Origin: Haliea alexandrii
GTDB taxonomy: Bacteria; Pseudomonadota; Gammaproteobacteria; Pseudomonadales; Halieaceae
Assembly (NCBI RefSeq): GCF_003719295.1
Contig: NZ_RFLW01000002.1
Span: 796,763-860,762 of the forward strand
Length of the DNA: 64,000 nucleotides
Direction: 5' to 3'
Both the position numbers and the translations under genes were made by a program. Under the pieces are notes generated by a model. That model was not told the origin of the DNA, made no database searches, and worked only from the letters and a program-made list of their open reading frames with translations. Positions 58,125 to 64,000 of this stretch are shown one piece after another (position 1 is the first letter of the stretch; each line of letters begins with the position of its first letter).

Positions 58125-58831
58125 CCGGCGTGGTTCCGGATAGTGGAGGCAAGGGACGATATCATGGCCGCATGGCGCTCAAGCTCAGCGGCCATCGCCG
58201 GACGCGCGCACGCCTGCTGGTGGGTGAGCAGCATATCGCCGATCATGACCTGCGGGTCACCCTCGTAATAGCGACCCCAGTCTTGCGCCGCGCCACCCAG
58301 ACGTTCCGGTCGGGCCGGAGCCACGGCCTGCGGCGTAAAACCGCTGCGGCGGATAGACAGCCGCACCGCTCGATTGGCGGCGAAAACCAGATAGCGGATA
58401 CCGGCCTCATGAATTGCAGCAGTGACCAATAAATACAGTAAAGCGCCCTGCCCCGGCGCGGAGGCGGCCAGATTACCCAGCTCCAGAATATCGCCGCGAC
58501 AACTGGCACCGCCGTGCAGCGTATCCACAGCAGCGGTGACTGGCACATCCAGGTACTGCTCGCAAAACAGGGCGCCGTGGTTGCCGCTGCGCAGACCGAG
58601 TGCGGCAAGCAGGGTCCCTTCCCGCTCCAGGCTGCAAAGCAGGGGCAGAAACGACAGCACACGTGCATCCCAGGCTGCCTGGAACACACTGGAGATATAA
58701 CGCTCGATACGCTCACGCCGGCGATCAAGCCCCTCACAGGCATGCAGCGCGAACGGTTCTGTCACCGGCGCGGTGGCCTGCAGTACCGTCAGTGTGCCGC
58801 CGCCCAGGGCGTTATGCAGAGAAGCTGTCAC
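58121..58831 (-). CDS. Thermostable hemolysin (delta-VPH) family protein, GNAT-like
   Basis: 236 residues. The pattern (LLAALGLRSG, LFCEQYLDVPV, ILELGNLAAS, GIRYLVFAANRAVRLSIRRSGF) matches the T_hemolysin family and looks like a GNAT/autoinducer-synthase-type N-acyltransferase fold rather than a pore-former. No signal peptide. It is the first of nine leftward genes. GTG start with GAGGT upstream. With the acyl-activating enzyme next to it, transfer of an acyl group to an amine is a reasonable but untested role. Confidence 0.8.
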   Translation of the reverse strand: MTASLHNALGGGTLTVLQATAPVTEPFALHACEGLDRRRERIERYISSVFQAAWDARVLSFLPLLCSLEREGTLLAALGLRSGNHGALFCEQYLDVPVTAAVDTLHGGASCRGDILELGNLAASAPGQGALLYLLVTAAIHEAGIRYLVFAANRAVRLSIRRSGFTPQAVAPARPERLGGAAQDWGRYYEGDPQVMIGDMLLTHQQACARPAMAAELERHAAMISSLASTIRNHAG

Positions 58832-58879
58832 GGGCCTACCTCACAATGCTTTCGATGAAAGGCAGTGTGGGGTACGAAA

Positions 58880-58896
58880 CTTAGAGAAAACTTAAC
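58880..58896 (-). promoter_or_regulatory. Candidate OmpR-family (PmrA/QseB-like) direct-repeat site
   Basis: On the minus strand the sequence reads GTTAAG-N5-TCTAAG; each hexamer matches the PmrA/QseB-type YTTAAG-N5-YTTAAG site at five of six positions, with 11-bp periodicity. It lies 49 bp upstream of the first gene of the run that encodes an OmpR-type regulator. No convincing -10 was found beside it. Confidence 0.38.
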
Positions 58897-58927
58897 ACAT
58901 GGAAGATTTCTCTACTCCAGGACAGCC

Positions 58928-61078
58928 CTAGTGTCGCTTGCGCCGTCGCTGCGGCTTGGTTACCGCCGCCGGGGTTTTAGGATAGCGCGGCAACTTGCCA
59001 CCCGAGAGGTAGCGATGTATCGACTCCTGTGAGCGAATCATGGCGGCTTTTGCGCGCCGCGGCACATAATCGTTCACCTGATGCTGGTCGATGATGCGCG
59101 CCTTGACGTTGTCGTACCACTGCTGATCGAGAATATCCTGCAATACCCGCTGTGCCGCCGGATCACGGATGGGGCACAGCACCTCAACCCGGTAGTCGAG
59201 ATTGCGCGTCATGAGGTCGGCGGAGCCCAGCAGGTAGCGAGGATTGCCGCGGTTGTAGAACACGTAGGCACGAGGATGCTCCAGGAAACGGTCGACAATG
59301 CTGATCGCTTCGATATTCTCGGAAATCCCGCGCACACCCGGCAGCAGTGAGCACATGCCGCGAATAATCAGCTTGATCTCTACGCCCGCATCGGACGCCT
59401 CATACAGTTTCATCACCAACTGGTTGTCGACCAGGTTATTGCACTTGAGGGTCATCTCTGCGCGGTAACCGGCACGCGCGTTGGCAATTTCCTGCTCTAT
59501 AAGATGCATGAGGCCAGGCCGCGTACTGTGGGGCGACACCAGCAGGGTTCGGTAGCGCGGGCGCTTGTAGGTGAACTGCAGGAAGTCAAACACATCGTAG
59601 ATATCGCGGCCGATATTCTGGTCGTAGGTCAGCAGGGTGAAGTCGGTGTACAGGCGGGCCGTCTTCTCGTTGAAATTGCCCGTGCCGATATGACTGTAAT
59701 AGCGCACCTGACCCTCTTCACGGCGCTCAATGAGTAGCAGCTTGCTGTGCACCTTGAGGCCGGGGATACCAAAAATCACATCGATACCGTTCTCAGTCAA
59801 ACGCTGTGCCCAGCTGATGTTCGCAGCTTCGTCAAAGCGTGCCGCCAGTTCCACCACGGCGAGTACGCGCTTGCCGTTCTGCACGGCATTGACCAGTGCA
59901 TCAATTACGCGGGAGACCTTGGCAACCCGGTACAAACAGATCTTGATGGTCGACACGGTGGGATCCAGTGCGGCCGTCTTGAGCAAATCGATAATGTAAT
60001 CGAATGGGTGGTAAGGGTAGTAAAGGAACACGTCCCGTTCGCGAATATTGTCGAACAGGCTGCCCGGCTCATCCAGGCGCGGCAGGCGAATGGGCGGCAG
60101 GGGGCGGAATTCGAGGTACTTCGGTCCGACGTTGGGAAAGGACATGAAGTCCTTGGAATTGTGATAACGCCCGCCTGGAATCAGGCTGTCGTATTTACCA
60201 AATCCGAAGCGCGAGCAGAGGTAGTCCAGCAACCGCTGTGGCATAGCGGCGTCGTAGACAAAGCGCACCGCCTCCGCCTTGCGCCGTTGTTTGAGGCTGG
60301 TCTCCATTTTGTCGATCAGGCTCTCGGTGATACCCGGGTCGATTTCCAGCTCGGCATCGCGCGAAAATTTAAAGCAGTAGGCCGCCGTTTCGTCGATATG
60401 GAACACGCCACGAAACATCTGCGGCAGGCAGAAGCGGATGACATTGTCGAGCGCGATAAACACCTTGCCCGCACGGCCCTTGCGCTTGGGTATCTGCACG
60501 AACCGGTCCAGCCGGTCCGTGGGGACTTCCACCACCGCGTAGTTGTAGTCCTCACCCGAGCGGATATCCAGCGCCAGATAGATGGACTCATCGTTCAGTG
60601 CCGGAATCGCCTGCCCATCACGCAACAAAATGGGCTCCAGTTCCGGCAACACCGTGCGGGTGAAATAAGCCTGCACGAACGCTGCCTGCCCCGCGTCCAG
60701 CTGGCGTTCGTTGACCATGTAGATCTGGCGTGCCCGCAAATCGCGCAGCACTGTGTTGTAGGTCTTCTCGAAGTGCTTCTGCAGTTCCACTACCCGCTTG
60801 ACGATGGCGGCGAGCAGGTCCTTGGCGCGCTGTTTGGAGGCGGCATCGGAAACGGTTATCAGCCGGCGCACCTCCGCCACACGCACGCGGAAAAATTCAT
60901 CCATGTTGTTGGAAAAAATACCCAGGTAACGCAGCCGCTCGATGACCGGCACCGTTTCATCAGCCGCTTCCTGCAACACCCGCGCATTAAAGGACAGCCA
61001 GCTGATTTCCCGCGGAATGAACAGGTTCTCGTCGAGATCCGCCAGCCGTCTCTGCAGGGAATTGTGGGGGTCCGCCAT
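58928..61078 (-). CDS. ppk1: Polyphosphate kinase 1
   Basis: 716-residue enzyme that polymerises the ATP gamma-phosphate into polyphosphate. It opens with the N-terminal FIPREISWLSFNARVLQEA. The phospho-accepting His444 is in LKVHSKLLLIERR, followed by HIGTGNFNEKTARLYTD and a second phospholipase-D-like motif region ending SADLMTRN. A basic tail (KPQRRRKRH) is unusual but short. It is preceded by a Pho box and has no ppx neighbour in the window. Confidence 0.96.
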   Translation of the reverse strand: MADPHNSLQRRLADLDENLFIPREISWLSFNARVLQEAADETVPVIERLRYLGIFSNNMDEFFRVRVAEVRRLITVSDAASKQRAKDLLAAIVKRVVELQKHFEKTYNTVLRDLRARQIYMVNERQLDAGQAAFVQAYFTRTVLPELEPILLRDGQAIPALNDESIYLALDIRSGEDYNYAVVEVPTDRLDRFVQIPKRKGRAGKVFIALDNVIRFCLPQMFRGVFHIDETAAYCFKFSRDAELEIDPGITESLIDKMETSLKQRRKAEAVRFVYDAAMPQRLLDYLCSRFGFGKYDSLIPGGRYHNSKDFMSFPNVGPKYLEFRPLPPIRLPRLDEPGSLFDNIRERDVFLYYPYHPFDYIIDLLKTAALDPTVSTIKICLYRVAKVSRVIDALVNAVQNGKRVLAVVELAARFDEAANISWAQRLTENGIDVIFGIPGLKVHSKLLLIERREEGQVRYYSHIGTGNFNEKTARLYTDFTLLTYDQNIGRDIYDVFDFLQFTYKRPRYRTLLVSPHSTRPGLMHLIEQEIANARAGYRAEMTLKCNNLVDNQLVMKLYEASDAGVEIKLIIRGMCSLLPGVRGISENIEAISIVDRFLEHPRAYVFYNRGNPRYLLGSADLMTRNLDYRVEVLCPIRDPAAQRVLQDILDQQWYDNVKARIIDQHQVNDYVPRRAKAAMIRSQESIHRYLSGGKLPRYPKTPAAVTKPQRRRKRH

Positions 61079-61150
61079 GTCGTCACCTGCCCGCAGGCAG
61101 CCTCAATAAAAGGTGCCAGTCTAGCGCGCCCGCAAGCGCAGTAAAGCCGC

Positions 61151-61184
61151 TTTGTAGGCACTGTTGATGAAACTTTTATGACAG
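61151..61184 (-). promoter_or_regulatory. PhoB-dependent promoter of ppk1 (Pho box plus -10)
   Basis: On the minus strand the 18-base CTGTCATAAAAGTTTCAT (61184-61167) matches the Pho box consensus at 16 positions. Exactly ten bases downstream is TACAAA (61156-61151), a plausible -10, which is the spacing used when PhoB replaces the -35 contact. The ppk1 ATG follows about 72 bp further on. Confidence 0.75.
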
Positions 61185-61188
61185 CTGT

Positions 61189-62418
61189 TCAGGCGTAGAA
61201 CCAGTAGGCCACAACGATTGCAGCCACAATGCCCGCAGCGTCCGCGGCAAGCCCACAGCCCAGGGCGTGACGCGCGCGACGGATGCCCACCGCACCAAAG
61301 TAGACAGCCAGGGTATAAAACGTGGTTTCAGTGGAGCCCTGCAGCGTGGCGGCCAGGCGCCCCTGGAAGGAATCGACGCCGAAGGTGTTCATGGTATCGA
61401 TCATCATGGCGCGCGCCCCGGAGCCGGACAGTGGCTTCATCAAGGCCGTCGGCATCGCATCTACCCACAGCGTATCCATGCCCAGTGCGTCCACCCCACT
61501 CCGCAGCAGCGTCAGCACCTGGTCGAGGGCACCGCTGGCGCGGAACACGCCAATCGCCACCAGCATGGCCAGCAGGTAGGGGATGATGCCGATCGCCGTC
61601 TCGAAGCCCTGCTTGGCGCCCTCGATAAACGTGTCGTACACATTCACCGCGCGCCTGTGCGCCACGAGCAGAAACAGCATGATCAGGCTCACAATCAGCA
61701 GGTTGCTGATGAGACTGGACTGACGTTGCAATTCCTCCGCACCGAGCGTGGAAAACCAGCCCACCAGTGCCAGCAGCACGGCAAAGGCACCGCCGAGAAA
61801 GCCCAGTACGATGGTGTCACGCAGGCGAATACGCTGCACCCACGCGGTGACCAGCAACCCGGCCAGGGTCGAACAGCTGGTCGCGATCAGAATGGGAATG
61901 AAGACAGCCGCCGGATCTGTCGCGCCCATCTGCGCGCGGTAGAGCAGAATGGTCACCGGAAACAGGGTTACCGACGACGTATTCAGGACCAGGAAAAGAA
62001 TCTGCGCGTTGGTCGCCACATCCGGCTGCGGGTTCAGGGTTTGCAGGTCTTTCATGGCCTTGATACCCAGCGGCGTGGCGGCGTTGTCCAGCCCCAGAAT
62101 ATTCGCCGAGAGGTTGAGTGTCATGGAAGAAATGGCCGGGTGACCGCGCGGCACCTCCGGCATCAGCCGCGTGAACAGCGGCGAGAGCAAACGCGCCAGA
62201 CGATCGACCAGGCCGGATGCCTCACCCACGGCGACCACGCCCAGCCAGAACGCCATCAGGCCGATCAGGCCGATAGCCAGTTCCACCGCCAGCCCCGCCA
62301 TGTCGAACAGGCTGGAAACCATGCGCTGGAACACAGCCGCATCGCCAGCCACCAGCCATTGCACCAGCGCCGCCAGGAAAGCGAGCAGGAAAAACCCGAG
62401 CCAGATACGGTGCAGCAT
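61189..62418 (-). CDS. SpmA/SpmB-type fusion, nucleoside-recognition (Gate) membrane protein
   Basis: 409-residue membrane protein with two Gate-type halves. The first contains PRGHPAISSMTLNLSANILGLDNAATPLGIKAMKDLQ, the SpmA hallmark. The second has IPYLLAMLVAIGVFRASGALD and the SpmB-like GSTETTFYTLAVYFGAVGIRRARHAL. Bacillus makes these as two sporulation proteins; in non-sporulating bacteria the fused form has no defined substrate. The ATG overlaps the upstream hydrolase stop (TGATG). Confidence 0.88.
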   Translation of the reverse strand: MLHRIWLGFFLLAFLAALVQWLVAGDAAVFQRMVSSLFDMAGLAVELAIGLIGLMAFWLGVVAVGEASGLVDRLARLLSPLFTRLMPEVPRGHPAISSMTLNLSANILGLDNAATPLGIKAMKDLQTLNPQPDVATNAQILFLVLNTSSVTLFPVTILLYRAQMGATDPAAVFIPILIATSCSTLAGLLVTAWVQRIRLRDTIVLGFLGGAFAVLLALVGWFSTLGAEELQRQSSLISNLLIVSLIMLFLLVAHRRAVNVYDTFIEGAKQGFETAIGIIPYLLAMLVAIGVFRASGALDQVLTLLRSGVDALGMDTLWVDAMPTALMKPLSGSGARAMMIDTMNTFGVDSFQGRLAATLQGSTETTFYTLAVYFGAVGIRRARHALGCGLAADAAGIVAAIVVAYWFYA

Positions 62419-63242
62419 CAGGTGGGATACCGCGCGAGAAAATCCAGCACCCGCTGCGCGGTGGGCTCAGGATGCTCCAGCGGAAACAGGTGCCCCCCGG
62501 GCACGCTGTGCAGCTCTGCCTGCGGTTGCAGGCATGCCCAGCGCTGCAGCCCGGCCGCCGACAGAATGTCCGAGTGTTCGCCGCGCAAGCCCAGTGTGGG
62601 CAGGCGCAAGCCCAACAGCCGCGGCCACACCAGCGGCAGCGAGGAATAAACGGCGGCCTCCCAGGCCGGGGAGTAAGCAAGCTCCCAATCACCCTCTGGC
62701 GCTTTGCGTACCCCGGCGCGCATGTAGTCCCACAGCACCTCGTCGGACAAGCCACTGTAGGCGCGTTTTCCGCGGTGGAACGCGTAGGCCTCCTCCACAC
62801 TGGGGAAACGGCCGGGACGGCCCAGCGCGCGGCGCACCATGGGAATTTTCCGCAGGCGGCGCGGAGGCGTCAGGTTCAGCCCCAAAGCGAGGCGTGTGGG
62901 CATGAATACGGGGTCCAGCAGCACCAGGCCACGGAACAACTGCGGGCGCTTGCGCGCCGCCAACATGGCCACCACGGCACCCAGGGAGTGCCCCATCATC
63001 CACACCGGCTCCGTGAAACCGCGCTCCAGCGTGTGAATGAGGTCATCGGCAAACAGCCGCCAGTTGGCGCGCGCGGGAGCCGGTTCACGCGACCACAGCG
63101 GCCGGTGACGGTAGCCACTCACGGCATAGTGTTCGGCGAGCGGTGCCAGCAGGCGCCGGTAACTGCCCGGGGGATAACCGTTGGCGTGCGCAAAAACCAG
63201 TGCGTCGCCGCGGCCGCCGAACGATTCCAACCTTTCCTGCAT
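62418..63242 (-). CDS. Alpha/beta hydrolase
   Basis: 274 residues with the oxyanion HANGYPPGSY near the N-terminus, the nucleophile Ser86 in GHSLGA, and the histidine of PGGHLFPLE near residue 253. No signal peptide. Similar to small esterase/lipase-type hydrolases often annotated only as alpha/beta hydrolase. Coupled by one-base overlap to the SpmAB-type gene; divergent from the formaldehyde dehydrogenase gene. Confidence 0.88.
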   Translation of the reverse strand: MQERLESFGGRGDALVFAHANGYPPGSYRRLLAPLAEHYAVSGYRHRPLWSREPAPARANWRLFADDLIHTLERGFTEPVWMMGHSLGAVVAMLAARKRPQLFRGLVLLDPVFMPTRLALGLNLTPPRRLRKIPMVRRALGRPGRFPSVEEAYAFHRGKRAYSGLSDEVLWDYMRAGVRKAPEGDWELAYSPAWEAAVYSSLPLVWPRLLGLRLPTLGLRGEHSDILSAAGLQRWACLQPQAELHSVPGGHLFPLEHPEPTAQRVLDFLARYPT

Positions 63243-63318
63243 GCTGTATTTCGCCTCCCAACCATCGCCTCAAAGCGGCTTCGCCGTGGTGGCGCCAGCC
63301 TAATGTAAAACCGCGCGC

Positions 63319-63347
63319 TTGTCCTGCTCTGCACTGCGACTTACCAT
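63319..63347 (+). promoter_or_regulatory. Possible sigma-70 promoter for the formaldehyde dehydrogenase gene
   Basis: TTGTCC, 17 bases, then TACCAT; each hexamer matches consensus at four of six positions. It ends about 30 bases before the ATG. Weak but well placed. Confidence 0.3.
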
Positions 63348-63377
63348 GGCGGCCTGCATATACACAGGGAGTTGCCA

Positions 63378-64000
63378 ATGAAAACCCGCGCCGCCGTTGC
63401 CTTTGCCGCTGGCAAGCCACTGGAAGTGATTGACGTCGACCTGGAGGGCCCGCAAGCGGGCGAAGTACTGGTGGAAATGATGGCCACCGGTATCTGCCAC
63501 ACCGATGCTTTCACGCTGTCCGGTGATGACCCCGAAGGCGCATTCCCTGCCATTCTTGGCCACGAGGGCGCCGGTATCGTGCGCGAGGTGGGTGCCGGTG
63601 TGAAATCGGTAAAGCCAGGGGACCACGTTATCCCGCTTTACACCCCCGAGTGCCGGGAATGCAATTTCTGCCTGCATCCGAAAACCAACCTCTGCCAGGC
63701 GATTCGGGAAACCCAGGGCCGCGGAGTAATGCCCGATGGCAACAGCCGTTTTTCGCTCGACGGCCAGCCCCTGCTGCACTACATGGGTTGCTCCACCTTT
63801 TCCAACTTCAGCGTCATGCCCGAAATCGCTGTTGCCAAGGTGCGCGAGGATGCCCCCTTCGACAAGATCTGCTACATCGGCTGCGGTGTCACCACCGGCG
63901 TTGGCGCCGTGGTCTATCGCGCCAAAGTCGAGCCCGGCAGCAATGTGGTGGTGTTCGGTCTGGGTGGGATCGGCCTGAACGTTCTGCAGGGGGCACGCAT
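63378..64000 (+). CDS. frmA: S-(hydroxymethyl)glutathione dehydrogenase, class III alcohol dehydrogenase (3' end cut)
   Basis: Zinc enzyme that oxidises the glutathione adduct of formaldehyde; also reduces S-nitrosoglutathione in homologues. The visible 207 codons include catalytic zinc ligands Cys40 (GICHTD) and His62 (GHEGAG), the structural-zinc cysteines 92, 95, 98 and 106, and the cofactor motif GLGGIGL at the edge. GGGAG precedes the ATG. About 160 residues are missing beyond the window. An FrmB-type esterase would be expected downstream. Confidence 0.94.
   Translation, partial: MKTRAAVAFAAGKPLEVIDVDLEGPQAGEVLVEMMATGICHTDAFTLSGDDPEGAFPAILGHEGAGIVREVGAGVKSVKPGDHVIPLYTPECRECNFCLHPKTNLCQAIRETQGRGVMPDGNSRFSLDGQPLLHYMGCSTFSNFSVMPEIAVAKVREDAPFDKICYIGCGVTTGVGAVVYRAKVEPGSNVVVFGLGGIGLNVLQGAR

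Noticed and set aside
51330-58831. Horizontal acquisition or mobile element for the nine-gene run
   Set aside because: No integrase, transposase, repeats or tRNA target, and base composition looks like its surroundings by eye.

Overview
The window is a densely packed, GC-rich stretch of bacterial chromosome holding about 56 protein genes. I saw no rRNA, tRNA, CRISPR array, insertion sequence, integrase or phage gene. The mix of System I cytochrome c maturation (ccm), ttcA, ybbA/ybbP/tesA, dbpA, hrpB, ptsP, ppk1, OxyR with a rubrerythrin cassette, wax-ester synthase (WS/DGAT) and a glutathione-dependent formaldehyde dehydrogenase suggests an aerobic gammaproteobacterium. A marine Halieaceae/Cellvibrionales-type organism is my best guess, but that is an inference from gene content. 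No gene-free stretch exceeds 300 bp; the longest is about 280 bp, at 23568-23849.

Left part (1-10.5 kb): ttcA and ccmABCDEF run leftward, with ccmF cut by the window edge. Malate dehydrogenase and a TetR-type regulator point rightward. The ybbA/ybbP ABC exporter diverges from tesA, and the two start codons overlap. tesA overlaps bioA.

10.5-37 kb: an unusual 613-residue protein with a PqqD-like N-terminus and a GT-A-like glycosyltransferase domain; ygiQ; dbpA; oxyR divergent from a rubrerythrin / Fe-S protein / DUF3501 cassette; hrpB; two PlsC-type acyltransferases; a DUF885 peptidase-like protein; a DUF6544 protein; an MDR oxidoreductase; ptsP; a MATE exporter; a periplasmic peroxiredoxin; and a beta-propeller/amidohydrolase fusion.

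37-51.4 kb: a GTPase (DUF3482) with its DUF2868 partner, divergent from a WYL regulator resembling BrxR/CapW; a quinone oxidoreductase; an NfeD/slipin pair; MscS and CorA/ZntB channels; a WS/DGAT enzyme with a histone-like basic tail; a HerA-like ATPase; and an exported MsrAB fusion. Oxidant defence recurs through the window (OxyR, rubrerythrin, peroxiredoxin, MsrAB).

51.3-58.8 kb is the most distinctive part. Nine genes run leftward with overlaps or gaps of about 10 bp: a GNAT-like 'thermostable hemolysin', an acyl-activating AMP ligase, a heme-oxygenase-like diiron protein with a complete ligand set, an SDR, an OmpR-type regulator, its histidine kinase, a copper-ligand-free cupredoxin, an FTR1 iron permease and a putative outer-membrane barrel. 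This looks like an iron-linked small-molecule pathway with its own sensor and iron uptake. A direct repeat resembling PmrA/QseB sites lies upstream of the first gene.

Right end: ppk1 preceded by a near-consensus Pho box with a correctly placed -10, an SpmA/SpmB-type fusion, an alpha/beta hydrolase, and the start of the formaldehyde dehydrogenase gene, cut by the window edge.
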